Source: an uncultured Oscillospiraceae bacterium (lineage in GTDB: Bacteria; Bacillota; Clostridia; Oscillospirales; Oscillospiraceae). From it: a stretch of 64,000 nucleotides of DNA. The stretch's first letter is position 1; every line of letters begins with the position of its first letter. Where the stretch lies: NCBI GenBank assembly GCA_947626785.1, contig CANQTO010000010.1, positions 1 to 64,000 of the forward strand, written 5' to 3'. The translations under genes were made by a program, and so were the position numbers. Positions 32,062-39,495 of this stretch are shown in pieces. The notes below the pieces were generated by a model, which was given only the letters and a program-made list of their open reading frames with translations, was not told the DNA's origin and searched no databases.

Positions 32062-33606
32062 TCACGGTCGCTCTTCCGCTTCCATCAGGCGGAGCAGGTC
32101 CTTTACTATGTCCGGACTTACCTTTGCTGCCCGGCATATTTCATCGATGTTATTTTCCCCGCTTGACAGGAGCTCTGTCACCTTCAGTATCTTTTTAAAG
32201 CTTATCTTCGCGTACAGCGGGTCCTCTCTCAACTGCCGGGAAGTGTTGCTGTCAAGCGTCAAAGATCTTACAGGACGGTCATGGCGGCCGGTCCGTTCCT
32301 CACGGACCGGCAAGGCCTGGCCGGCCGGAGCCCTGCGCTCATATTGCCTCAGGTATAGCGTTTGCCCATGCAGGGTCCGGGCCTCTGTGATCACGACGAT
32401 AACGGTCCTGCCCGTCGCGATCGTTTTGGAGCCGAGAACGTCTATCTTTCCGATCGGTGACGCGACAAGCCTTTCCTCGGCAACACGGCTGTTTTCCGTT
32501 AAGCGCATGGAGGCCTCCCACATGTTGTTTGACAGGAGGATCTCAGCCATATTCAGAAGACATCTGCGGTCCTGGACCTTCTTCCAACGGTCCGGGATCC
32601 AGGCGGCGCCGTTTATCATTCCGAGAAGCCCGCCTGTCATGGCGGCGATCGTGTCGGTGTCCGCTCCCACCGAATAAGCGGCCGTTTTGATCCCAAGAGA
32701 GGGATTGTTGGCGTATTTGGACGCAAGATAAATCGCGCACAGAGCCGTCGCATCTCCCGCTCCACGGAAATTTGAATATGCCCCCAGGTCTTCGAGCACG
32801 GCGCTGTCGTTGCTGAGCAGACCCTTTGAAAGGTCCGCGTTTATTCTCAAAAGTCCCGCTACTATATTCCGCGCGGTGGAATCCCATGCCGCCGCGAACG
32901 GATATTCCCTGTTGGCAAGCTCGATCCAGCCCTCCGGAAAACAGCTGCCGCGGAGAGCGCACCATTTGTTTGCCCCGTCGAGCGCTGACTGGACCAATTC
33001 TCCATATTGGAGCGTGCTTTTTTTGTTCAGGGCGATCCAAAGCGTGTACGCGTAACACAACGCGCCAATGATCGCCCGCGGATGTCCGTGTGTAAGGATG
33101 CTGCCGGCAATGACATCTCCGATAAGCTCATCTGCGTCAGGATCCTTCGCGTGGGCAAGTACATGCGGCAGTACCCGCATGGCGGCGCCGTTGCCTCCGG
33201 ACTGAAAATACTCCTTTGAAAAGTGGTCCTTCCAGGGCTCTCTTCCGTTTTTATACGCTTTGGCGGCGTTTTTTGTTGCCTTCCCGCCTCCGCGCTCGTA
33301 TTGAAGCCAATAAGGTAATTCCTTTAAGGAGAAAAAGCTCTGCCAATTACCTGAAATAATACTGCGCGCGACCGCCAGCATCAGTTGAGTGTCGTCGCTG
33401 TATTCTCCGGCCTTGATCTCTTCCGGATGGTTCCAGAATCTGCCGCCCTCCTGCCGTGTCCAATCCACAAATCCGCCTTGGGCCGCGGCTTTGCTCCGCG
33501 CGTTGTGTCTGGATCCTGTTTCGTTTGGCCAGCCCAAAGCGTCGCCGATGGCAAAAGCTACCATCGCGCCCGTACATTTTTCCGCGTTTGACAGTGTGTC
33601 CATCAT
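32062..33606 (-). CDS. DraG-type ADP-ribosylglycohydrolase with C-terminal extension
   Basis: 514 residues from ATG 33606 (AGAAAGGAG upstream; a second ATG follows directly). Residues 8-340 are a complete ADP-ribosylglycohydrolase: AFAIGDALGWPNE, YSDDTQLMLA (metal ligands), GGNGAAMRVLPHVLAH, ILTHGHPRAIIGALCYAY and GADTDTIAAMTGG (second metal site). Enzymes of this family cut ADP-ribose from Arg, Ser or DNA. About 170 further residues form a basic linker and a small helical end (NIDEICRAAKVSPDIVKDLL) that may bind nucleic acid. One base separates it from the DarT-like gene, so it is the likely antitoxin. Confidence 0.9.
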   Translation of the reverse strand: MMDTLSNAEKCTGAMVAFAIGDALGWPNETGSRHNARSKAAAQGGFVDWTRQEGGRFWNHPEEIKAGEYSDDTQLMLAVARSIISGNWQSFFSLKELPYWLQYERGGGKATKNAAKAYKNGREPWKDHFSKEYFQSGGNGAAMRVLPHVLAHAKDPDADELIGDVIAGSILTHGHPRAIIGALCYAYTLWIALNKKSTLQYGELVQSALDGANKWCALRGSCFPEGWIELANREYPFAAAWDSTARNIVAGLLRINADLSKGLLSNDSAVLEDLGAYSNFRGAGDATALCAIYLASKYANNPSLGIKTAAYSVGADTDTIAAMTGGLLGMINGAAWIPDRWKKVQDRRCLLNMAEILLSNNMWEASMRLTENSRVAEERLVASPIGKIDVLGSKTIATGRTVIVVITEARTLHGQTLYLRQYERRAPAGQALPVREERTGRHDRPVRSLTLDSNTSRQLREDPLYAKISFKKILKVTELLSSGENNIDEICRAAKVSPDIVKDLLRLMEAEERP

Positions 33607-33607
33607 G

Positions 33608-34285
33608 TTATGGCTCCTTTCTGACCCTGTACAACGTCTCGGCCGGATACACCCCATTATGGGCGAGGCGGCTCCAGGAGGTACTCAAAAGATCAGGCGA
33701 AATGTAGATCGGTATTTCTCCCACACGATTTACATTCAGCAGCGCGTATAGATGTGCGGCTTTTTCCTCGCTGCTCACCGCGAATCCGGTAAAGAAACGG
33801 ACCGGAATGTTGTCGCTGACCAGTATTTCAGCCTGATCGTCTGTGGGACAGCACGAAAGCAGCGTTTGTTCCCGCTTTCGCGACACGGTCTCATCAGCAT
33901 ATAACTTGCAGATCTCGATCGCGCTGCCGGAGATATGCCTGCCATTGGCGGTCGCGGCGTTACAGGGAGAAAACAGGATCTTCCTCTGATCCAGTATATC
34001 CAGATCGATAAAGATAACGACCCAGTCTGTAAAGATCCTGTCAGTATCGCGATTCTTTACGTCCCTGAGATACCAGGCGTTTGGGTATTGGACCGAACAG
34101 CAAACAAAATCCGGCTTTCCGTCGCTTCGTAAGGGATCGTTTTGCTTTATAATATCGGGGTCTATGTTTTGACTGGCCAAAATTCCGTCGCAGGAAGACA
34201 ATATGTGGACCAGATTTACCAGCTTTGTTAAATGACAAAGCCGCGTCACGCCGCGCGAGACAAGATAATCTTTTATGTACGTCAT
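33608..34285 (-). CDS. DarT-family (DUF4433) DNA ADP-ribosyltransferase
   Basis: 225 residues. N-terminal HLTKLVNLVHILSS and GILASQ match the DarT opening (NAD-binding His and the Nx(L)xxIL turn); SVQYPNAWYLRD and the DWVVIFIDLD strand follow; QAEILVSDNIP near residue 155 gives the catalytic Glu in the position known for DarT. DarT enzymes attach ADP-ribose to thymidine or guanosine in single-stranded DNA. The usual partner is a macrodomain protein (DarG); here the gene is framed by a helicase gene (4-bp ATGA overlap) and a DraG-type hydrolase (1-bp gap). Confidence 0.82.
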   Translation of the reverse strand: MTYIKDYLVSRGVTRLCHLTKLVNLVHILSSCDGILASQNIDPDIIKQNDPLRSDGKPDFVCCSVQYPNAWYLRDVKNRDTDRIFTDWVVIFIDLDILDQRKILFSPCNAATANGRHISGSAIEICKLYADETVSRKREQTLLSCCPTDDQAEILVSDNIPVRFFTGFAVSSEEKAAHLYALLNVNRVGEIPIYISPDLLSTSWSRLAHNGVYPAETLYRVRKEP

Positions 34286-35694
34286 AGTTTATCTCCATCT
34301 ATGTAGGCGCAAGAGGACAAGCCCGACGGAATAATAGGGGACAGTTTTTCATGATAAGACATGAACAGCCCATATTTGGAGCGCGTGGCCGCGACATACA
34401 AGAGCTTCAACTCATTTGCGTATGCCGCGCTTTCCGATTGAGCCTCTGAGACCGTTTCGGGATCCGGGAAAATACCCTCTGAAAGCAGGGGAATGAAAAC
34501 ATTATCATATTCAAGCCCCTTGGCGGAATGGAACGTACTTATATAGATCCCTTTCGCGTTTGCCGTAAAGCGGCTTCCTTTATCGATGGTCGAGCAGCTG
34601 AGGCCCTTCGCGTTGAGGAAAGAGCAGATCTTGTTGGCCGCGCTCCGGTTTCGGCAGATCACGATATTAGAAGCTTCCGGGGCGTGCTCAAGCTGCGCCG
34701 CCAACCACTCCAGCTCTGATTCCTGGTCCGAAAAACTGATCATCACTGGCTTAGGGCCACTGGCCGTAACCGGTGAAGGGGCAATTATGTCGTCGTCCTT
34801 TTCCCAATACTGGGTACTCATCAGATCATGAGCAAACGCGGTGATCGTTGAGGGATTGCGATAATTTTTGTCGAATCTCCAGATATTGCTCACCGTGATC
34901 CCGGCATCCCGCCAGGATAGCCGGCTGCCGTAAATCTGCTGAGCCGTGTCTCCGAAAAAGATAAATGAACCGGTCTTGTCGACCGCGCTCGTCAGGGCTT
35001 TCAGCATCATCGGAGAAAAATCCTGCCCCTCGTCGACAATAATGTGCTTGTACCGCCTTTCACGGCCGTCGGTTTGAAGCGCGCGATAGACATAGCAGGC
35101 CAAATCATCCCAGTCGTATAGGTATCCCTCTCGCTGCCGCAGCTCCAGATAATCCCTATAGATCTTGAAAAACCAGGGCCTGTTTTCCCTCTTGATATAC
35201 GTTTCCTTACGGCCAACACGCTCTATGGAACAGTATACGCTCTCTTCTGTCGCGCCAAATCTCTCCAGAAAGGAGATCTCGTCAACAAACACATTCAATG
35301 GGCGTTTAAATGTCGACTCATTAGGATACTCAGCCCGCGCTTTGTCCAGCGCCTGCTGAACCAGGAGCCTCTTTTTGCTTGGATAAACGATCCCACAAGA
35401 CGGGGGCATTTTCCCAAGGCTGCTCAAGTAGCCGCAGGCAAACTTGTGAAAATGCTCGATGGTAATATTTTGAGGATATTCACCGGCGAGCATTTTCATG
35501 TAGTTCACCAGAGCTCCGTTAAAAGTGACTACAAGGACTTTTGGCTTGTCGGGAAGCTGGGCCAAGAGCTCCGCTCTCAAGAGAGCCATGGTAGTTTTTC
35601 CGCTTCCGGCGGTCCCTAACACTACGTATTGCCCGGTCGGGGGTAACGCGTATACCTCGTTCTGTTTTCCTTTCGGCGTAATATTCTCTAACAT
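34282..35694 (-). CDS. UvrD-like superfamily 1 helicase, compact form
   Basis: 470 residues, shorter than PcrA/UvrD. Motif I GTAGSGKTTMALLRAELL, motif II VDEGQDFSP near residue 222, motif III FFGDTAQQIYG, motif IV NYRNPSTI, motif V STFHSAKGLEYDNVFIP and motif VI LLYVAATRSK are all intact, so it should be an active ATPase and translocase; the 1B/2B subdomains are reduced. First gene of the operon with DarT and DraG homologues. It may feed single-stranded DNA to the ADP-ribosyltransferase or act as the sensor; that is inference. Confidence 0.88.
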   Translation of the reverse strand: MLENITPKGKQNEVYALPPTGQYVVLGTAGSGKTTMALLRAELLAQLPDKPKVLVVTFNGALVNYMKMLAGEYPQNITIEHFHKFACGYLSSLGKMPPSCGIVYPSKKRLLVQQALDKARAEYPNESTFKRPLNVFVDEISFLERFGATEESVYCSIERVGRKETYIKRENRPWFFKIYRDYLELRQREGYLYDWDDLACYVYRALQTDGRERRYKHIIVDEGQDFSPMMLKALTSAVDKTGSFIFFGDTAQQIYGSRLSWRDAGITVSNIWRFDKNYRNPSTITAFAHDLMSTQYWEKDDDIIAPSPVTASGPKPVMISFSDQESELEWLAAQLEHAPEASNIVICRNRSAANKICSFLNAKGLSCSTIDKGSRFTANAKGIYISTFHSAKGLEYDNVFIPLLSEGIFPDPETVSEAQSESAAYANELKLLYVAATRSKYGLFMSYHEKLSPIIPSGLSSCAYIDGDKL

Positions 35695-35750
35695 AGGTAC
35701 TCTTCCTTTGGAGTATTTTCCTCTACGGAACAGACGATAAATCTGAACCT

Positions 35751-35780
35751 ATTATAGCACAATGAGGCGATCGATTGCAA
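35751..35780 (-). promoter_or_regulatory. Promoter of the helicase-DarT-DraG operon
   Basis: Minus strand TTGCAA (35780-35775), 18-bp spacer, TATAAT (35756-35751). Confidence 0.7.
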
Positions 35781-35835
35781 CGTTGAGGGAATAAGACCAA
35801 AAAAGGCCGGTCCCCTGGCACAGACTTTTGGTATC

Positions 35836-35864
35836 TTGCTTTTTATGAAAAAACCTATTATAAT
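35836..35864 (+). promoter_or_regulatory. Promoter of the tRNA-like RNA
   Basis: TTGCTT (35836-35841), 17-bp spacer, TATAAT (35859-35864). Expected start about 35871, at the base of the RNA closing helix. Confidence 0.8.
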
Positions 35865-35870
35865 AAAAAA

Positions 35871-36000
35871 CAGCATGGCAGCTAGCCAGATTTACTTCTA
35901 CCGCTTGGAGGGGGAGGTTGTGGGTTCGAATCCCACCGGGGCGTAATCGCCCCGTAGCTCAATGGTAGAGCGCCTTTTGAATCTGGCGATCCGCCATTGC
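35871..36000 (+). ncRNA. Circularly permuted tRNA-like RNA (YrlA-like architecture)
   Basis: Order of elements: 5' strand TGGC (35876-35879) and GCCAGATT (35885-35892); T arm GTGGG-TTCGAAT-CCCAC (35920-35936); acceptor stem CGGGGCG/CGCCCCG (35937-35943, 35948-35954) closed by the loop TAAT instead of free ends; TA; D arm GCTC-AATGGTA-GAGC (35957-35971); 3' strand AATCTGGC (35980-35987) and GCCA (35993-35996) pairing with the 5' strand. There is no functional anticodon arm; a helix of the RNA ends takes its place. Bacterial Y RNAs of the YrlA type mimic tRNA in this permuted way. The 3' end is uncertain: T-runs follow at 36044 and 36100. Confidence 0.8.
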
Positions 36001-36095
36001 GATTACTCATAGCTAGTGGGGCTTACTTCTTTCTACTTTCTACCTTTTTTAGTCCCACATTTCATGAGCGCTAACAGCTAGGCGGATTTACTTCT
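35880..36095 (+). repeat. Three 20-nt repeats with variable 6-nt centre
   Basis: AGCTAG-N6-TTACTTCT at 35880-35899 (N6 CCAGAT), 36011-36030 (TGGGGC) and 36076-36095 (GCGGAT). The first is the 5' strand of the tRNA-like RNA. Copies 2 and 3 are each followed by ACCTTTTTTAG. CCAGAT can pair with ATCTGG (35981-35986) and GCGGAT with ATCCGC (35989-35994) of the same RNA. The gap 36001-36163 contains nothing else that is recognised. Confidence 0.75.
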
Positions 36096-36163
36096 AACCT
36101 TTTTTAGGACATATTGTTTTAATTCGTCGATATCGTTAGCGGTTATACCTTTTGGAGGCAGAT

Positions 36164-38209
36164 ATGAAACAGATCTACAAAGAGCAGTTGTTTGAAAAAG
36201 GCTATCTGGTCTCGGAATGCGAACCGGACATCGAAAACACGTTTGAGGTGCTGTTCTCGCTGGCAGCGCTGTTTAACATCAGAATCGTTTCCGGTGAAAA
36301 ATTAGCTCAGAAAGAAATGATCTCTTTTGTTTCCGAGCAACTTGGGATCCGTGTCCCTGAGCCCTTCTACAGAGGTTTTCCTCAGTCTGTTAGAGGGCTT
36401 TCATCTCATGAGCTGCTTTTCGATCAAGTGTACCATTACGCGCAGACTTATGGATTCGGTTTGTTTGAAGGAGCCGGGCACTCTCTTTTTGAAACTTTTT
36501 TAGAAAGGACTGCCTTTAGAGAGAAGGCGAAAGTCAGAGATTATTATATCATTACAGAAGAGGAAGCAAGAGAAAAAATAGCGGACATCACCGGCAATCT
36601 TTTGCTTAGTTCAAGGCCGCTTAATGATGAACAATATGCTCTGGTTCTTGAGTATTTGAAGGATTTCGATTGCGATATAGCAAATTGCGCTTCTAAAAAT
36701 ACGGCCATTCGGCTTTTGGCAGACAGCCGCAACTTGAAACTCCTCCCGTTCATCTCAATGTCAGACGTTATCAAGCTTGTTGATGAGATCAATTATCGCA
36801 GTTATGGGAACGAGAACATCAAGAAGCTTAATCTGCGAAATAAGGATAGAAAATTCATCACGGAAGTGATCGACAGATTGTTTGATGCCCGTAGATGCGA
36901 CATCGAAACATGCAGTGAAAAGAAAGCCGTTTGGAGCGGCCTGCTTCACCATATTCATTATCAGCCGCGTGATGAGTTGGCTGAACGCTTTGCCGCGTGC
37001 ATGCGGGGAAAGGAAAATATCTCTGTCTACTCAAAATTTGAAAAAGCGCTCGCTGAACAGGACATAAAAGGCGCTGTCAAAATCCTTAAGGAAGGCAAAA
37101 GCGCGGCGACCGTCTTGAGAAATCTGGATTATATCGTCAGCCGGTGCTCCTCTCAGGAAGAGGTTGAGTTTGTCATTGAGAGTATAGACAGCCGCAATGT
37201 AATAGTATTGTTGCAGCTCATGTTACAATACGCGAACTATTCGTCAAAGCCGGCAACACGTGATTTTGTTTTCACTGCGCATAATAAGATGAAGGTACAT
37301 CACGAAACCGAAGAGGAAGCAAACAAGCGCAAGTCGATCATCACGGAAGAATACGCGAATGCCATTCTCGCCGGAATAAGCAAAAACCTTCGAAAAGTGC
37401 TGCAAGGCCGTTTGGGAAAGGTTTATATCGATCCGGCTATGCGATCCATAGCTCTTCCTCTTCAAGAGAATACTTCACAGGGCGGCGTTGGAGTTCTTCC
37501 TAAGGGTTCCAGGATCGCTATTGAAAAAGGAAAGAAAATCAGAGCGTTTACTTACTGGGAAAAAGTCAATGATATTGACCTTTCCGTGATCGGTCTCGAT
37601 GACAATGGCCGTCAGACAGAGTTTTCATGGAGAACCATGTTTAGGAACCAGTCCTCTGCAATTGCCTATTCGGGAGATCAAACCAGCGGGTTTAACGGAG
37701 GTTCTGAATACTTTGACATTGATGTTAAGGAGTTCAGAAAACTGCATCCCGAAATAAAGTATTTGATTTTCTGCGATAATGTCTTTTCAGACATGAATTT
37801 CAATAAGTGCTTTTGTAAGGCTGGATTCATGACCAGAGATATCAATGACTCCGGAGAGGTATATGAACCCAAAACGGTCCAATCCTCGTATTTGATCGAT
37901 TGTGAAAGCACATTTGCCTATCTGTTTGGTATTGACCTCGAGAAGAATGAATTTGTCTGGCTGAACATGGCCAGACAAAGCAACGCGAGAGTGGCGGGCG
38001 TCACTTCTCTGGATCATCTAACAAAGTATTTCGATGTCACTTCCATCATAAACATGTATTCGTTCTTTGAAATGATGTCGGCAGAGCTTGTAGACGATCC
38101 CTCCGAGGCAGAGATCATTGTTTCAGATCGTACCGTATATCATAACGAAAACGCGGAAGTGATCAGAAGCTGCGATTTCGATAAGGTGCTGGCGTTGATG
38201 AATCCCTGA
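36164..38209 (+). CDS. TerD-domain fusion protein of unknown function
   Basis: 681 residues from ATG 36164 with GGAGG five bases upstream (the TTG at 36152 is not needed). Residues 1-430 are helical and unrecognised. From about 440 a TerD-like calcium-binding domain is visible: GVLPKGSRIAIEKG, NDIDLSVIGLDDNGR, IAYSGDQTSGFNGGSEYFDI and IKYLIFCDNVFSD. This resembles the large TerD fusions of actinobacteria and myxobacteria (SCO0854/MXAN_6230 group). Base composition is clearly AT-richer than the rest of the window, a sign of transfer. It follows the tRNA-like RNA on the same strand and ends in a strong terminator; it may bind that RNA. Confidence 0.7.
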   Translation: MKQIYKEQLFEKGYLVSECEPDIENTFEVLFSLAALFNIRIVSGEKLAQKEMISFVSEQLGIRVPEPFYRGFPQSVRGLSSHELLFDQVYHYAQTYGFGLFEGAGHSLFETFLERTAFREKAKVRDYYIITEEEAREKIADITGNLLLSSRPLNDEQYALVLEYLKDFDCDIANCASKNTAIRLLADSRNLKLLPFISMSDVIKLVDEINYRSYGNENIKKLNLRNKDRKFITEVIDRLFDARRCDIETCSEKKAVWSGLLHHIHYQPRDELAERFAACMRGKENISVYSKFEKALAEQDIKGAVKILKEGKSAATVLRNLDYIVSRCSSQEEVEFVIESIDSRNVIVLLQLMLQYANYSSKPATRDFVFTAHNKMKVHHETEEEANKRKSIITEEYANAILAGISKNLRKVLQGRLGKVYIDPAMRSIALPLQENTSQGGVGVLPKGSRIAIEKGKKIRAFTYWEKVNDIDLSVIGLDDNGRQTEFSWRTMFRNQSSAIAYSGDQTSGFNGGSEYFDIDVKEFRKLHPEIKYLIFCDNVFSDMNFNKCFCKAGFMTRDINDSGEVYEPKTVQSSYLIDCESTFAYLFGIDLEKNEFVWLNMARQSNARVAGVTSLDHLTKYFDVTSIINMYSFFEMMSAELVDDPSEAEIIVSDRTVYHNENAEVIRSCDFDKVLALMNP

Positions 38210-38212
38210 CAG

Positions 38213-38257
38213 AAAAATGATATCGTGCTTTATCGATGAGCACGATATCATTTTTTT
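38213..38257 (+). terminator. Terminator of the TerD-fusion gene
   Basis: 17-bp perfect stem AAAAATGATATCGTGCT with its complement, then T-run. Right edge of the island. Confidence 0.92.
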
Positions 38258-38328
38258 GCGTGCCGGGGGCGAAGGATCCGGCGTTCCACGCCCGTCAGCT
38301 ATAGGGACATGCGCCGTTTTGCCGCCTT

Positions 38329-39270
38329 TTAGGGCCGTATCAGCTCGGCCGGCTGCCGGAGGCACAGGCCGTTTTCCGCGGCGTAGAAGCCGGTGAAGAC
38401 GGTGGGCTCCCCGTCCCGGAGCTCTATCAGCTCCCGGCCGGTCACCGGCAGGCCCTCCGGGTCCCGCTTGTGGGTCTCGGCCAGAACGTAGGCGCAGTCC
38501 TTTGACAGGCGGATCTGCTCCGGAAGCCGGCCGGGGACGTAGCTCTCCCGGCTCAGCTCCCGGCTGTCCTCGTCCATCTGGATCAGCACCAACTCCTCCG
38601 GCGCGAACATCAGCGCCAGGCGGACCGTCACGGAGCTGCTGCCGGCCTTGGCCGCCTGGCCGCTGACAGAAGAGGAGGTCTCGCTGCTCAGAGTCGTGGA
38701 GAACAGCTCCCCCTCGTCGTGGATGCCCTCGGAGCTCATGCCGCCGCTGCCGCCGGTGAGATACACCTGGCCCGCCGCCGTCTGATAGACCGGGTTGCAG
38801 TAGAGGCAGGCCCTGTCCGAGGCCGTGACGTACACCGTGCAGTCGATCTCGGTCCGGTCCCCCTCATCGGTGCTGGTCAGGTGCAGGCCGTTGGAGCAGA
38901 TGCCCTCGTCCAGGTGGCTGCCGATGTGGGTCCCCTCCTCTGTCTCCTCCACAGGGCAGTAACAGCCCAGCCCCTCCAGGCCGGGGAAGACCCAGTCCCC
39001 GTCCGCCGTCTCCTCCGCCCAGATGCGGCCGCTGTAGGCGGCGGTGTCGGCCTCGGAGAGGACCAGATCCCCGCCGGAGCTGAGCTTGCCGATGTGGTCG
39101 TTGAGATAGCCCTCCATGTCGAAGGTGTCCAGATAGTCCCAGGTGATATAGACGCCGATCAGCCGGTCGCCCTGGCCGGCCCCGGCCGCCTCGGGCTTTG
39201 CCAGCTGGCAGCCGGCGCCCGCCAGCGCCAGCGCCGCGCAGAGCAGCAGCGCCCCGATCTGTTTACGCAT
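38329..39270 (-). CDS. Lipoprotein of unknown function
   Basis: 313 residues from ATG 39270. Signal with lipobox LAGAGC near residue 21. The mature part has DRLIGVYITWDYLDTFDMEGYLNDH early, a CYCPVEE segment and a serine-rich middle (SSETSSSVSGQAAKAGSSS, a likely linker). No enzyme motif. It overlaps the Xre gene by 8 bp and belongs to the DUF2975-Xre-lipoprotein operon. Confidence 0.8.
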   Translation of the reverse strand: MRKQIGALLLCAALALAGAGCQLAKPEAAGAGQGDRLIGVYITWDYLDTFDMEGYLNDHIGKLSSGGDLVLSEADTAAYSGRIWAEETADGDWVFPGLEGLGCYCPVEETEEGTHIGSHLDEGICSNGLHLTSTDEGDRTEIDCTVYVTASDRACLYCNPVYQTAAGQVYLTGGSGGMSSEGIHDEGELFSTTLSSETSSSVSGQAAKAGSSSVTVRLALMFAPEELVLIQMDEDSRELSRESYVPGRLPEQIRLSKDCAYVLAETHKRDPEGLPVTGRELIELRDGEPTVFTGFYAAENGLCLRQPAELIRP

Positions 39271-39490
39271 CGTCGTCCCCCTCCAATTGCCCGTCAAATT
39301 TCAGAAGCTCCCCAACATCGCAGTCCAGGTAGTAGCAGATCCGGTTGATGGTGCCAAAGCGCACACCCTTGGCCTTGCCGCTGCGCAGGACGGAGAGATT
39401 GGCCTCCGTGACGCCCACCTTGGCGCACAGCTCCCGGGCGGTCATGTTCCGCTCCCGCAGGAGCTCATCCAAATACACACGTATCGCCAT
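39263..39490 (-). CDS. Xre/Cro-type helix-turn-helix regulator (YozG-like)
   Basis: 75 residues. The whole protein is one helix-turn-helix domain: LLRERNMTARELCAKVGVTEANLSVLRSGK, GVRFGTINRICYYLDCDVGELL. ATG 39490 lies five bases behind the stop of the DUF2975-type gene. Such small regulators commonly accompany DUF2975 proteins. It probably binds the pair of direct repeats that frame the operon promoter at 40472-40554. Confidence 0.9.
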   Translation of the reverse strand: MAIRVYLDELLRERNMTARELCAKVGVTEANLSVLRSGKAKGVRFGTINRICYYLDCDVGELLKFDGQLEGDDDA

Positions 39491-39495
39491 AGCCG

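Noticed and set aside
35913-35990. An ordinary tRNA gene
   Set aside because: T arm and acceptor strand precede the D arm, there is no anticodon loop with U33, and the acceptor stem is closed by a loop; only the permuted fold is consistent.
32062-38257. Prophage or insertion sequence as the source of the island
   Set aside because: No integrase, transposase, structural phage gene or flanking direct repeat was found at either edge.
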